Shown here: positions 1 to 11,855 of the stretch, piece after piece
Layout: the number at the start of each line of letters is the position of its first letter
How positions within the stretch are numbered: the stretch's first letter is position 1
From: Allobosea sp.
GTDB taxonomy: Bacteria > Pseudomonadota > Alphaproteobacteria > Rhizobiales > Beijerinckiaceae
Assembly: GCF_030694325.1 (NCBI RefSeq)
Contig: NZ_JAUXYO010000354.1
Location: 1 to 54,314, forward strand
Direction of reading: 5' to 3'
Length of the DNA stretch: 54,314 bases
Made by a program: the position numbers and the translations under genes
Notes under the pieces: model-generated
Seen by the model: only the letters and a program-made list of their open reading frames with translations
Database searches by the model: none
Told to the model about the DNA's origin: nothing

Positions 1-684
1 ATCGAGGACATCTGGAACTGGTGCGATCCGTTCCTCACGGTCTGCGACGATCTCGAAACCCTGCTGACCGGCAACCGCATCTTCAAGCAGCGCAACGTCG
101 ACATCGGCGTGGTGACGCTCGAGCAGGCGTGGGAGTGGGGCTTCTCCGGCGTGTTGGTGCGCGGCTCGGGTGCTGCGTGGGATCTGCGCAAGTCGCAGCC
201 TTACGAGTGCTACGCCGAGATGGATTTCGATATTCCCATCGGCAAGAACGGCGACTGCTACGATCGTTACTGTATCCGCATGGAAGAGATGCGCCAGTCG
301 GTGCGCATCATGAAGCAGTGCTGCGAGAAGCTGCTCTCGGCCGATGGCGGCGGGCCGATCTCGGCGCTCGACGGCAAGATGGTGCCGCCCAAGCGCGGCG
401 AGATGAAGCGCTCGATGGAAGCGCTTATCCACCATTTCAAGCTCTACACTGAGGGCTTCAAGGTGCCCGAGGGCGAGGTCTACGCCGCCGTCGAGGCGCC
501 CAAGGGCGAATTCGGCGTCTATCTCGTCGCCGACGGCACCAACAAGCCCTACCGGGTCAAGATCAAGGCGCCGGGTTTCGCCCATCTCCAGGCCATGGAT
601 TTCATGTGCCGCAAGCACATGCTGGCGGACGTCTCCGCCATCCTCGGCTCCCTCGATATCGTCTTTGGTGAAGTTGACCGCTGA
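1..684 (+). CDS. nuoD: NADH-quinone oxidoreductase subunit D, C-terminal part (start outside window)
   Basis: Open reading frame from base 1 ([36 protein letters not shown]...) to TGA 682-684; C-term [36 protein letters not shown] typical of NuoD. Confidence 0.97.
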   Translation: MEDIWNWCDPFLTVCDDLETLLTGNRIFKQRNVDIGVVTLEQAWEWGFSGVLVRGSGAAWDLRKSQPYECYAEMDFDIPIGKNGDCYDRYCIRMEEMRQSVRIMKQCCEKLLSADGGGPISALDGKMVPPKRGEMKRSMEALIHHFKLYTEGFKVPEGEVYAAVEAPKGEFGVYLVADGTNKPYRVKIKAPGFAHLQAMDFMCRKHMLADVSAILGSLDIVFGEVDR

Positions 685-1628
685 TGTCCGTCCGTCGTCT
701 CGCCCCCGATGCCGTCCAGCCCGCTTCCTTCGCCTTCGACGCGGCGAACGAGAACTGGGCCGACCAGCAGATCGCCAAATATCCGGAAGGTCGCCAGGCC
801 TCGGCCGTGATCCCGCTGTTGTGGAAGGCGCAGGAGCAGCATGACGGCTGGCTGCCGCGTGCCGCGATCGAGGCTGTCGCGCGGAAGCTCGGCATGGCGC
901 CGATGCGGGTGATGGAGGTCGCGACCTTCTACACCATGTTCAACCTGCAGCCGGTCGGCGAGCATTTCATCCAGCTCTGCGGCACCACGCCCTGCGCCTT
1001 GCGCGGCGCCGAGGCGCTGAAGAAGGTCTGCCAGGACGTCATCGGCCCGCAATCGACCGTGACCGCCGACGGCAAGCTCTCCTGGCTCGAGGTCGAGTGC
1101 CTCGGCGCCTGCTGCAACGCCCCGATGGCGCAGATCAATTTCGATTACTACGAGGATCTGACGCCGGAGAACTTCAAGGCGCTCCTGGAGGATCTCCGTC
1201 ACGGCCGGCCGACGAAGCCCGGCCCGCAGAACGGCCGCTCCGGCTCGGAGCCGCTCGGTGGCGGCGAGACCTTGAAGGACCCAGCCCTTTATGACGGCAC
1301 GGTGATCGGCGCCGGCGATTGGCAGAGGCGCGTCACCGAGCAGCGCAAGGCCGCCGCGGAAGCCGCCGCCGCCAAGGCTGCCGCCGAGGCCGAGGCCAAG
1401 ACGGCTGAAACGGCCAAGGCCGACGCCGCCAAGGCCGATGCAACGCCGGCTGCGGCGACCAAACCCGCCACCGAGACGGCCGCTCCCGGGCGCCCGAAGC
1501 CGTCCGAGCCGGGCCAGCCCACCAGCGCCGCCAGCGACACCCCTGCCGCCGGCGGCAAGGTCGATGCGAAATCGGCGGCGGAAGCTGCCAAGCCGGCCGG
1601 CGGCCCCGCCGACAAGCCGGTGAAGTGA
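684..1628 (+). CDS. nuoE: NADH-quinone oxidoreductase subunit E (2Fe-2S), with long Ala/Lys/Pro-rich C-terminal tail
   Basis: [12 protein letters not shown]...[16 protein letters not shown] 2Fe-2S motif; start codon overlaps nuoD stop. Confidence 0.96.
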   Translation: MSVRRLAPDAVQPASFAFDAANENWADQQIAKYPEGRQASAVIPLLWKAQEQHDGWLPRAAIEAVARKLGMAPMRVMEVATFYTMFNLQPVGEHFIQLCGTTPCALRGAEALKKVCQDVIGPQSTVTADGKLSWLEVECLGACCNAPMAQINFDYYEDLTPENFKALLEDLRHGRPTKPGPQNGRSGSEPLGGGETLKDPALYDGTVIGAGDWQRRVTEQRKAAAEAAAAKAAAEAEAKTAETAKADAAKADATPAAATKPATETAAPGRPKPSEPGQPTSAASDTPAAGGKVDAKSAAEAAKPAGGPADKPVK

Positions 1629-1638
1629 GGTCAGAACG

Positions 1639-2943
1639 ATGCTCGCCGATCGCGATCGTATTTTCACCAATCTCTACGGCCTTCACGACCTGTCGCTGAA
1701 GGGTGCCATCGCGCGCGGCGCCTGGGACGGCACCAAGTTCCTGCTCGAGCAGGGCCGCGACTGGATCATCGACGAGATGAAGAAGTCGGGCCTCCGCGGC
1801 CGCGGCGGCGCCGGCTTTCCGACCGGGCTGAAATGGTCCTTCATGCCCAAGCAGAACGACGGGCGCCCGCACTATCTCGTCGTCAACGCCGACGAGTCGG
1901 AGCCCGGCACCTGCAAGGATCGCGAGATCATGCGCAACGACCCGCATACGCTGGTCGAGGGCTGCCTGATCGCCTCCTTCGCCATGGGCGCGCATGCGGC
2001 CTACATCTACATCCGCGGCGAATACATCCGTGAGCGCGAGGCGCTGCAGCGGGCCGTTGACGAGGCCTATGAGGCCAAGCTCATCGGCAAGGACAACGTC
2101 CACGGCTATCCCTTTGATCTTTATGTCCATCACGGCGCCGGCGCCTATATCTGCGGCGAGGAGACGGCCCTGCTCGAAAGCCTCGAGGGCAAGAAGGGCA
2201 TGCCGCGGATGAAGCCGCCATTCCCGGCCAATGTGGGCTTGTATGGCTGCCCGACCACGGTGAACAACGTCGAGTCGATCGCGGTCGCGCCGACCATCCT
2301 GCGCCGCGGCGCGAGCTGGTTCTCCTCGCTCGGCAACCCCAACAATGTCGGCACCAAGCTGTTCTGCATCTCGGGCCATGTGAACAAGCCCTGCAATGTC
2401 GAGGAGGTGATGGGCATCACCTTCCGCGAGCTGATCGACCGGCATTGCGGTGGCGTCCGTGGCGGCTGGGACAATCTCAAGGCGGTCATCCCCGGTGGCT
2501 CCTCGGTGCGGATGGTTCCGGCCGAGCAGATCATCGACACGCCGATGGATTTCGACTCGCTCTCGAAGCTGAAATCGGGCCTCGGCACCGCAGCCGTGAT
2601 CGTCATGGACAAGTCCACCGATGTGATCCGCGCCATCGCCCGCCTCAGCCATTTCTACAAGCATGAGAGCTGCGGCCAGTGCACGCCCTGCCGCGAGGGC
2701 ACGGGCTGGATGTGGCGCGTCATGGAGCGCATGGTCGAGGGCCGCGCCCAGAAGCGCGAGATCGACATGCTGCTCGACGTCACCAAGCAGATCGAGGGCC
2801 ACACCATCTGCGCGCTCGGCGACGCCGCCGCCTGGCCGATCCAGGGCCTGATCGCGCATTTCCGTCACGAGATCGAGCAGCGCATCGACGACTATGCCGC
2901 CAATCCGCACAGCGAGCCCGTGCGGATGATGGCGGCGGAGTGA
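1639..2943 (+). CDS. nuoF: NADH-quinone oxidoreductase subunit F
   Basis: [31 protein letters not shown] motifs. Confidence 0.98.
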   Translation: MLADRDRIFTNLYGLHDLSLKGAIARGAWDGTKFLLEQGRDWIIDEMKKSGLRGRGGAGFPTGLKWSFMPKQNDGRPHYLVVNADESEPGTCKDREIMRNDPHTLVEGCLIASFAMGAHAAYIYIRGEYIREREALQRAVDEAYEAKLIGKDNVHGYPFDLYVHHGAGAYICGEETALLESLEGKKGMPRMKPPFPANVGLYGCPTTVNNVESIAVAPTILRRGASWFSSLGNPNNVGTKLFCISGHVNKPCNVEEVMGITFRELIDRHCGGVRGGWDNLKAVIPGGSSVRMVPAEQIIDTPMDFDSLSKLKSGLGTAAVIVMDKSTDVIRAIARLSHFYKHESCGQCTPCREGTGWMWRVMERMVEGRAQKREIDMLLDVTKQIEGHTICALGDAAAWPIQGLIAHFRHEIEQRIDDYAANPHSEPVRMMAAE

Positions 2944-2948
2944 CGACG

Positions 2949-3155
2949 ATGAGCGAAGAGCCCGACAACATCGTGCTGGTGATGCTTCGGCGTATCGAAG
3001 CCAAGCTCGATCGCGTGGGTGAGGACGTTCATAATTTGAAGGTGCGCATGACCTCGGTCGAGGAAGGCATGGCGGCGATGAACCGGCGTGTCGATCGGAT
3101 CGAGGAGCGGCTGGATCGGATCGAGCACAGGCTCGATCTGACGGAAGTTCGGTGA
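2949..3155 (+). CDS. small coiled-coil protein (68 aa) between nuoF and nuoG
   Basis: ATG at 2949, 5 nt after nuoF stop; [68 protein letters not shown], heptad-like. Confidence 0.75.
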   Translation: MSEEPDNIVLVMLRRIEAKLDRVGEDVHNLKVRMTSVEEGMAAMNRRVDRIEERLDRIEHRLDLTEVR

Positions 3156-3165
3156 AGGCAAGCGG

Positions 3166-5229
3166 ATGACCAAACTCATCATCGACGGCATCGAGGTCGA
3201 CGTACCCGCCGAATACACGGTCCTGCAGGCCTGCGAGGCGGCGGGTGCCGAGGTGCCGCGCTTCTGCTTCCACGAGCGGCTCTCGATCGCCGGCAACTGC
3301 CGCATGTGCCTCGTCGAGGTGAAGGGCGGCCCGCCCAAGCCCCAGGCCTCCTGCGCCATCGGCGTGCGCGACCTGCGCCCCGGCCCCAATGGCGAGCCGC
3401 CGGTCGTCTCGACCAAGTCGCCCATGGTCAAGAAGGCGCGCGAGGGGGTGATGGAGTTCCTCCTCATCAACCACCCGCTGGATTGCCCGATCTGCGACCA
3501 GGGTGGAGAGTGCGACCTGCAGGACCAGGCGATGGCCTATGGCGTCGACACCTCGCGCTATGCCGAGAACAAGCGTGCGGTCGAGGACAAGTATATCGGC
3601 CCGCTGGTCAAGACCTCGATGACGCGCTGCATCCAGTGCACGCGCTGCGTCCGCTTCACCACCGAAGTGGCGGGCGGCTCCGATCTCGGCGCGATCGGCC
3701 GCGGCGAGGACATGGAGATCACGACCTATCTCGAACAGGCGATGACGTCGGAGCTCCAGGGCAACGTCGTCGATCTCTGCCCGGTCGGCGCGCTGACCTC
3801 CAAGCCCTATCAGAACAAGGCCCGGCCCTGGGAGCTGACCAAGACCCAGTCGATCGACGTGATGGACGCCGTCGGCTCGGCCATCCGCGTCGATTCCCGC
3901 GGCAAGGAGGTCATGCGCATCCTGCCTCGCCTCAACGAGGCGGTGAACGAGGAGTGGATCTCCGACAAGACCCGCCACGTCGTCGACGGGCTGCGCACGC
4001 AGCGTCTCGATCGGCCCTATATCCGGCAGAACGGCGCACTGCGCCCCGCCTCCTGGAGTGAGGCCTTCGCGTTGATCGCGACGAAGGTGAAGGCGACGAG
4101 CCCTGCGAAGATCGGCGCCATCGCCGGCGATCTCGCGGCGGTCGAGGAGATGTTCGCGCTCCAGAGCCTGATGGCATCGCTCGGCAGCGCCAATCTCGAT
4201 TGCCGCCAGGACGGCACCAAGCTGCATCCGAAATTCGGCCGCGCCAGCTACATCCTCAATGCCGGCATCGCCGGGATCGAGGAGGCGGATGCGCTGATGA
4301 TCATCGGCGCCAACCCCCGCAAGGAAGCGCCGATCCTGAACGCGCGCATCCGCAAGCGCTGGCTGCGCGGCGATTTCACCCTCGGCCTGGTCGGCGAGAA
4401 GGTCGACCTGACCTATGACTACGCTCATCTTGGCGCAGGGCCGGACACGCTTGCCGGTTTCGTCGATCATGCCCCGGCCGATCGGCAAAAGCCGATGCTG
4501 CTGATCGGGCAGGGCGCCTTGGCCCGTCCCGATGGCGAAGCGATCCTGGCGATGGCGGCCAAGGCGGCCCGTGCACTCGGCGTCGTCAAGGACGGCTGGA
4601 ACGGCTTCGGCGTGCTGCACACGGCGGCCTCGCGGGTCGGCGCGCTTGATCTCGGCTTCGTGCCGGGCGAGGGTGGTCTCGACGTCGCCGGCATGCTCGC
4701 TCCGGGCGCGCTCGACGTTCTGTTCCTGCTCGGCGCCGACGAGATCGAGGTGCCGGCCGGTGCCTTCGTGGTCTATCAGGGCACGCATGGCGACAAGGGC
4801 GCGCATCGCGCCGACGTCATCCTGCCGGGCTCGGCCTACACCGAAAAATCCGGCACCTACGTCAACACCGAAGGCCGCGTGCAGATGACCGACCGCGCCA
4901 CCTTCCCGCCGGGCGACGCCCGCGAGGACTGGGCGGTCCTGCGCGCACTGTCGGCGGCGCTCGGCAAGACGCTGCCCTTCGACTCGCTGGCCGGCCTGCG
5001 CAAGGCTCTCTATGCGGCCCACCCGCATTTCGCCGCGCTCGACCGGCTCGATCCGGCGGACGCCTCGGGGCTCGGCACGCTCGCCGATCTCGGCGGCAAG
5101 GCCGAGAAGAACGGCTTCGTCTCGACGGTCGCCGATTTCTACCAGACCAACCCGATCGCGCGCGCTTCCGCCGTGATGGCCGAATGTTCGGCACTGGCTT
5201 CGGGCCGGTTGCGGCAGGCGGCGGAGTAA
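3166..5229 (+). CDS. nuoG: NADH-quinone oxidoreductase subunit G
   Basis: N-terminal ferredoxin-like Cys motifs, [31 protein letters not shown]. Confidence 0.97.
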   Translation: MTKLIIDGIEVDVPAEYTVLQACEAAGAEVPRFCFHERLSIAGNCRMCLVEVKGGPPKPQASCAIGVRDLRPGPNGEPPVVSTKSPMVKKAREGVMEFLLINHPLDCPICDQGGECDLQDQAMAYGVDTSRYAENKRAVEDKYIGPLVKTSMTRCIQCTRCVRFTTEVAGGSDLGAIGRGEDMEITTYLEQAMTSELQGNVVDLCPVGALTSKPYQNKARPWELTKTQSIDVMDAVGSAIRVDSRGKEVMRILPRLNEAVNEEWISDKTRHVVDGLRTQRLDRPYIRQNGALRPASWSEAFALIATKVKATSPAKIGAIAGDLAAVEEMFALQSLMASLGSANLDCRQDGTKLHPKFGRASYILNAGIAGIEEADALMIIGANPRKEAPILNARIRKRWLRGDFTLGLVGEKVDLTYDYAHLGAGPDTLAGFVDHAPADRQKPMLLIGQGALARPDGEAILAMAAKAARALGVVKDGWNGFGVLHTAASRVGALDLGFVPGEGGLDVAGMLAPGALDVLFLLGADEIEVPAGAFVVYQGTHGDKGAHRADVILPGSAYTEKSGTYVNTEGRVQMTDRATFPPGDAREDWAVLRALSAALGKTLPFDSLAGLRKALYAAHPHFAALDRLDPADASGLGTLADLGGKAEKNGFVSTVADFYQTNPIARASAVMAECSALASGRLRQAAE

Positions 5230-5235
5230 GCGGCC

Positions 5236-6255
5236 ATGACCTGGGACCTCGTTCTCGATCTCGCGATCATGCTGGGCAAGAGCTTCCTGCTCATCGCCTG
5301 CCTGCTGGTCTTCATCGCCTATATCCTGCTGGCCGACCGCAAGATCTGGGCGGCGGTGCAGTTGCGGCGCGGCCCCAATGTGGTCGGGCCCTTCGGCCTG
5401 TTCCAGAGCTTCGCCGACCTGCTGAAATTCGCCTTCAAGGAGCCGATCATCCCGTCGGGCGCCAACAAGGGCGTCTTCCTGCTGGCGCCGCTGGTGACCT
5501 GCCTGCTGGCCCTGTCGGCCTGGGCGGTGATCCCGGTCGCCGAGGGCTGGGCGATCGCCGACATCAATGTCGGTATCCTCTATGTGCTGGCGATCTCGTC
5601 GCTCGGCATCTACGGCATCATCATGGCTGGCTGGGCCTCGAACTCGAAATATCCCTTCATGGGCGCGCTCCGCTCGGCCGCGCAGATGGTCTCCTACGAG
5701 GTCTCGATCGGCTTCGTCATCATCACCGTCCTGCTCTGCGTCGGCTCGCTGAACCTCTCGGCCATCGTCGAGGCGCAGAACGGGCGTCTGGGGATGTTCG
5801 GCTGGTACTGGCTGCCGCTGTTCCCGATGTTCGTGATCTTCTTCATCTCGGCGCTGGCCGAGACGAACCGGCCGCCCTTCGACCTGCCCGAGGCGGAATC
5901 GGAACTCGTCGCCGGCTACATGGTCGAATACTCCTCGACCCCGTATCTGCTGTTCATGCTCGGCGAATACGTGGCGATCATGACCATGTGCGCCATGATG
6001 GTGATCCTGTTTCTCGGCGGCTGGCTGCCGCCGTTCCCGGTCGCGCCCTTCACCTGGGTGCCGGGCGTCGTCTGGTTCATGATCAAGGTCTGCGGCGTCT
6101 TCTTCATGTTCGCGATGGTGAAGGCCTTCGTGCCGCGCTACCGCTACGACCAGCTGATGCGGCTGGGCTGGAAGGTCTTCCTGCCGCTTTCGCTGGTCTC
6201 CGTCGTGGTCGTCGCCTTCGTGCTGCAGCTCACCGGCTGGGGGCCGGTGCGTTGA
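5236..6255 (+). CDS. nuoH: NADH-quinone oxidoreductase subunit H
   Basis: [57 protein letters not shown]. Confidence 0.98.
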   Translation: MTWDLVLDLAIMLGKSFLLIACLLVFIAYILLADRKIWAAVQLRRGPNVVGPFGLFQSFADLLKFAFKEPIIPSGANKGVFLLAPLVTCLLALSAWAVIPVAEGWAIADINVGILYVLAISSLGIYGIIMAGWASNSKYPFMGALRSAAQMVSYEVSIGFVIITVLLCVGSLNLSAIVEAQNGRLGMFGWYWLPLFPMFVIFFISALAETNRPPFDLPEAESELVAGYMVEYSSTPYLLFMLGEYVAIMTMCAMMVILFLGGWLPPFPVAPFTWVPGVVWFMIKVCGVFFMFAMVKAFVPRYRYDQLMRLGWKVFLPLSLVSVVVVAFVLQLTGWGPVR

Positions 6256-6464
6256 TGCTGGCCGCCGTCCTCGGAGCGATGGCGGGGATGATCGCGGGCG
6301 GCGGGCTGTTCTTCGCGGGGTGCTACCTCGCCTGGCGCGGCCAGTGGTTCGGCGCGGGCGATGTGGTGCTCGACATCGCCTGGAATGGCTGGGTATTCGC
6401 GGTGTTCTTCGGGGGCCTCCTCGGGAACCGCGTGATGCACTGGCTGGAGCTGGTGCCGGCATGA
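6255..6464 (+). CDS. small two-TM membrane protein (69 aa) between nuoH and nuoI
   Basis: ATG at 6255 overlaps nuo[73 protein letters not shown]. Confidence 0.7.
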   Translation: MLAAVLGAMAGMIAGGGLFFAGCYLAWRGQWFGAGDVVLDIAWNGWVFAVFFGGLLGNRVMHWLELVPA

Positions 6465-6697
6465 GTCAGGCAGGCGCGATCGGAGCCGTCATCGGCTTCG
6501 TGTTGGGGCTGCTGGAATACAGGATCGTGTCGGGCGTCGTCATCGCGGCGCTGCGCCGGACCGATCGATCGACGACGCAGGCGGAGCGCGACGACTACGA
6601 GCGCCGCATCCGCATGCTGAAGCTGGCGCTGGCCGTTCTGATGGTCGGCGTCACGCCGGTGCTGGGTTACGTGATCGGCCGGACGCTGTTCGGCTGA
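6461..6697 (+). CDS. small two-TM membrane protein (78 aa) between nuoH and nuoI
   Basis: ATGA overlap with preceding ORF; MSQAGAIGAVIGFVLGLLEYRIVSGVVIAALRRTDRSTTQAERDDYERRIRMLKLALAVLMVGVTPVLGYVIGRTLFG. Confidence 0.7.
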   Translation: MSQAGAIGAVIGFVLGLLEYRIVSGVVIAALRRTDRSTTQAERDDYERRIRMLKLALAVLMVGVTPVLGYVIGRTLFG

Positions 6698-6715
6698 GAG
6701 GGAAGGACGAAGGCT

Positions 6716-7204
6716 ATGTCGCTCGCACAAGCCGCAAAGGGCCTGCTGCTGAAGGAGTTCGTCGGCGCTTTCGCGCTGTCGATGCGCTATTTCTTCAAGC
6801 CGAAGGCCACCATCAACTATCCCTTCGAGAAGAATCCGCAGAGCCCGCGCTTTCGTGGCGAGCATGCGCTGCGCCGTTATCCCAATGGCGAGGAGCGCTG
6901 CATTGCCTGCAAGCTCTGCGAGGCGATCTGTCCGGCGCAGGCCATCACCATCGAGGCCGGCCCGCGCCGCAACGACGGCACGCGCCGCACCACGCGCTAC
7001 GACATCGACATGACCAAGTGCATCTATTGCGGCTTCTGCCAGGAAGCCTGCCCGGTGGATGCGATCGTGGAAGGGCCGAACTTCGAGTTCGCCACCGAGA
7101 CCCGCGAGGAGCTTTTCTACGACAAGGATCGGTTGCTCGCGAACGGCGCCCGCTGGGAACGCGAGATCGCGCGCAACATCGCGATGGACGCTCCCTACCG
7201 CTGA
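6716..7204 (+). CDS. nuoI: NADH-quinone oxidoreductase subunit I
   Basis: Two 4Fe-4S motifs [14 protein letters not shown] and [16 protein letters not shown]. Confidence 0.98.
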   Translation: MSLAQAAKGLLLKEFVGAFALSMRYFFKPKATINYPFEKNPQSPRFRGEHALRRYPNGEERCIACKLCEAICPAQAITIEAGPRRNDGTRRTTRYDIDMTKCIYCGFCQEACPVDAIVEGPNFEFATETREELFYDKDRLLANGARWEREIARNIAMDAPYR

Positions 7205-7335
7205 GGCTCTGCCAGACCCTTCCTGCGGTTGTGACCGCGGACGGGCCTGACTATAGACGCTCCAAACGGCGTCCGGCGAGAGTCGGGCGCAGGTGAACAC
7301 GAGAGCCGCCCGCCTGGGCGGAAAGGCTGACCGAG

Positions 7336-7959
7336 ATGAATGCCGCAGCGGCTTTCTTCTATCTGTTCGCAGGCATCACCGTCGCTTCGGCGTTCATGGT
7401 GGTGACATCGCGCAACCCCGTTCACTCGGTGCTCTTCCTGATCCTGGCCTTCGTCAACGCGGCCGGGTTGTTCCTGCTGCTGGGCGCCGAATTCCTCGCG
7501 ATGCTGTTGATCGTCGTCTATGTCGGCGCGGTCGCGGTGCTCTTCCTCTTCGTGGTGATGATGCTCGATGTCGATTTCGCCGAGTTCCGCCAGGGCTTCC
7601 TGAACTACCTGCCGATCGGCGCGCTGATCGGCCTGATCTTCGCGGTCGAACTGCTGCTCGTCGTCGGCGCCTGGGTCATCGACCCGCAGATCGTGCGCGC
7701 GCCGGTCGCCGCCATCCCCGCCGGCATCACCAACACCGAGGCGATCGGGCGGGTCCTCTACACGCAGTATGTCTACTACTTCCAGGCCGCCGGCCTCGTC
7801 CTGCTCGTCGCCATGATCGGCGCCATCGTGCTGACCCTGCGCGACCGCCCCGGCATCAAGCGCCAGGACATCGCGCAACAGAATGCGCGCACCAAGGCGA
7901 CCGCCATGGACGTCAAGAAGGTGCAGCCGGGCGCTGCCCTGCCGGAGGAGACGGTCTGA
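7336..7959 (+). CDS. nuoJ: NADH-quinone oxidoreductase subunit J
   Basis: [51 protein letters not shown]. Confidence 0.97.
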   Translation: MNAAAAFFYLFAGITVASAFMVVTSRNPVHSVLFLILAFVNAAGLFLLLGAEFLAMLLIVVYVGAVAVLFLFVVMMLDVDFAEFRQGFLNYLPIGALIGLIFAVELLLVVGAWVIDPQIVRAPVAAIPAGITNTEAIGRVLYTQYVYYFQAAGLVLLVAMIGAIVLTLRDRPGIKRQDIAQQNARTKATAMDVKKVQPGAALPEETV

Positions 7960-8264
7960 TGATCGGGCTTGGCCACTATCTCGCCGTCGGGGCGATCCTG
8001 TTCACGCTGGGCGTGCTCGGCATCTTCCTGAACCGCAAGAACGTCATCGTCATCCTGATGTCGGTCGAGCTGATCCTGCTGGCGGTGAACCTGAACTTCG
8101 TCGCCTTCTCGAGCTTCCTGAACGACATTGTCGGGCAGATCTTCGCGCTGCTGGTGCTGACGGTCGCGGCGGCGGAAGCCGCCATCGGGCTCGCCATTCT
8201 CGTCGTCTACTTCCGCAACCGCGGCACGATCGCGGTGGAAGACATCAACATGATGAAAGGCTGA
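7959..8264 (+). CDS. nuoK: NADH-quinone oxidoreductase subunit K
   Basis: [51 protein letters not shown]; start overlaps nuoJ stop. Confidence 0.97.
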   Translation: MIGLGHYLAVGAILFTLGVLGIFLNRKNVIVILMSVELILLAVNLNFVAFSSFLNDIVGQIFALLVLTVAAAEAAIGLAILVVYFRNRGTIAVEDINMMKG

Positions 8265-8288
8265 GGCGCACGCGCCCGGATCCGCCCC

Positions 8289-10328
8289 ATGTATCACGCG
8301 ATCGTCTTCCTCCCCCTGATCGGTTTCCTGATCGCCGGCCTCTTTGGCCGGCTGATCGGCGCGCGCGGCTCGGAGATCGTCACCACCTCGCTGCTGATCG
8401 TCTCGGCCGTCCTCTCCTGGATCGCCTTCTTCAATGTTGGATTCGGCGCCGGCACGACGCGGATCCAGGTCGCGACCTGGATGTCCTCGGGCGGGCTTCA
8501 GGTCGACTGGGCCTTCCGTGTCGACACGCTCACCGTGGTGATGCTGGTCGTCGTCAACACCGTCTCCTCGCTCGTGCACCTCTACTCGATCGGGTACATG
8601 CACGAGGATCCGCACCGGCCGCGCTTCTTCGCCTATCTGTCGCTCTTCACCTTCGCCATGCTGATGCTGGTGACGGCCGACAACCTGCTGCAGATGTTCT
8701 TCGGCTGGGAGGGCGTCGGTCTCGCCTCCTATCTGCTGATCGGCTTCTGGTATCAGAAGCCCTCCGCCTGCGCCGCGGCGATGAAGGCCTTCATCGTCAA
8801 CCGTGTCGGCGATTTCGGCTTCCTGCTCGGCATCTTCCTGGTCTTCGTTCTGACCGGCTCGGTCGCCTTCGACACCATCTTCCCGCAGATCGCCGGCCTG
8901 ACCGAGAGGAGCTTCCGCTTCCTCGGCTATGACTGGAACGCGCTGACGCTGACGGCGCTGCTTTTGTTCATGGGCGCGATGGGCAAGTCGGCCCAGTTCC
9001 TGCTGCACACTTGGTTGCCCGACGCGATGGAGGGCCCGACCCCGGTCTCGGCCCTGATCCACGCCGCAACCATGGTCACCGCCGGCGTCTTCATGGTCGC
9101 GCGCCTGTCGCCGATCTTCGAATACGCGCCTGTCGCGCTCACGGTCGTCATCGTCATCGGCGCGACGACCGCCTTCTTCGCCGCCACCGTCGGTCTGGTG
9201 CAGAACGACATTAAGCGCGTCATCGCCTACTCGACCTGCTCGCAGCTCGGCTACATGTTCGTCGCGCTGGGCGTCGGCGCCTATTCCGCCGGCGTCTTCC
9301 ACCTCTTCACCCACGCCTTCTTCAAGGCGCTGCTGTTCCTGGGCGCCGGCTCGGTCATCCATGCGATGCATCACGAGCAGGACATGCGGAACATGGGGGG
9401 CCTGCGGAAGCACATCCCGCTGACGGCGGCGGCCATGACCGTCGGCACGCTGGCGCTCACCGGCTTCCCGCTCTTCGCCGGCTACTTCTCCAAGGACGCG
9501 ATCATCGAGAGCGCCTATGCCGCGGTCGCGCATAAGGGCTTCGCCGCCTCCTATGCCTTCGTCCTGCTGGTCGTCGCCGCCTGCTTCACCTCCTTCTACT
9601 CCTGGCGGCTCTACTTCATGACCTTCGAGGGCAAGCCGCGCTGGGGGGCGGGCGCCCATGCGTCGCATGGTCATGACGACCACGCCCACGCCGCCCATGG
9701 CCATGATGACCACGCTCACGCCGCTCATGCGCATGACGACCACCATGGCCATGGTCATGACCACAAGCCGCATGAGAGCCCGCTGGTGATGCTGATCCCG
9801 CTCGCCCTGCTCTCGCTCGGCGCGGTGGCGGCCGGCTTCGCCTTCAAGGGCGCCTTCATCGGCGATGGCTACGACGCCTTCTGGAAGTCCTCGCTCTTCA
9901 CGGCTAAGGACAATCACATCCTGCACGAGATGCACGAGGTGCCGAAATGGGTGATCTGGTCGCCCTTCGTCGCCATGCTGATCGGCTTCGTGCTGGCGCT
10001 CTACATGTATCTGCTGAGGCCCGACGTGCCGGGCAAGCTCGCCGCCGCCAACCCGGTCCTGTACCGCTTCCTGCTCAACAAGTGGTATTTCGACGAGATC
10101 TACGACTTCCTATTCGTGAAGCCGTCGATGTGGATCGGCAAGTTCCTCTGGAAGAAGGGCGACGGCTTCGTCATCGACGGCATGGGCCCGGACGGCATCT
10201 CCGCCCGCGTCGTCGACGTGACCAACCGGGTCGTGCGGCTGCAGACCGGCTATCTCTACCACTATGCCTTCGCCATGCTGATGGGCGTTGCGGGCCTGGT
10301 GACCTGGTATCTCGTGGCGCGCGGGTGA
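8289..10328 (+). CDS. nuoL: NADH-quinone oxidoreductase subunit L with His-rich loop insertion
   Basis: [35 protein letters not shown]; 17 His within residues encoded by 9657-9773. Confidence 0.98.
   Translation: MYHAIVFLPLIGFLIAGLFGRLIGARGSEIVTTSLLIVSAVLSWIAFFNVGFGAGTTRIQVATWMSSGGLQVDWAFRVDTLTVVMLVVVNTVSSLVHLYSIGYMHEDPHRPRFFAYLSLFTFAMLMLVTADNLLQMFFGWEGVGLASYLLIGFWYQKPSACAAAMKAFIVNRVGDFGFLLGIFLVFVLTGSVAFDTIFPQIAGLTERSFRFLGYDWNALTLTALLLFMGAMGKSAQFLLHTWLPDAMEGPTPVSALIHAATMVTAGVFMVARLSPIFEYAPVALTVVIVIGATTAFFAATVGLVQNDIKRVIAYSTCSQLGYMFVALGVGAYSAGVFHLFTHAFFKALLFLGAGSVIHAMHHEQDMRNMGGLRKHIPLTAAAMTVGTLALTGFPLFAGYFSKDAIIESAYAAVAHKGFAASYAFVLLVVAACFTSFYSWRLYFMTFEGKPRWGAGAHASHGHDDHAHAAHGHDDHAHAAHAHDDHHGHGHDHKPHESPLVMLIPLALLSLGAVAAGFAFKGAFIGDGYDAFWKSSLFTAKDNHILHEMHEVPKWVIWSPFVAMLIGFVLALYMYLLRPDVPGKLAAANPVLYRFLLNKWYFDEIYDFLFVKPSMWIGKFLWKKGDGFVIDGMGPDGISARVVDVTNRVVRLQTGYLYHYAFAMLMGVAGLVTWYLVARG
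9657..9773 (+). repeat. imperfect in-frame repeat encoding His-rich segment of NuoL
   Basis: Repeated CATGRTCATGAYGACCACGCYCACGC-like units; protein [39 protein letters not shown]. Confidence 0.9.
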
Positions 10329-10329
10329 G

Positions 10330-11844
<1,515 letters not shown>

Positions 11845-11855
11845 GGTCTCGCAGG

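Noticed and set aside
1333-6462. 1709-aa ORF on the minus strand antisense to nuoE-nuoH
   Set aside because: GC-rich codon bias creates long antisense open frames; the sequence is Arg/His/Asp/Ala/Gln-rich with no recognisable domain and overlies well-supported nuo genes
9657-9773. Possible CRISPR-like or tandem repeat array in nuoL
   Set aside because: Repeats are in-frame, imperfect and have no spacers; they encode a His-rich protein segment
7776-9935. 719-aa minus-strand ORF with [13 protein letters not shown] repeats
   Set aside because: Antisense shadow of nuoL; the Met/Val repeats are the reverse complement of the His-rich tract
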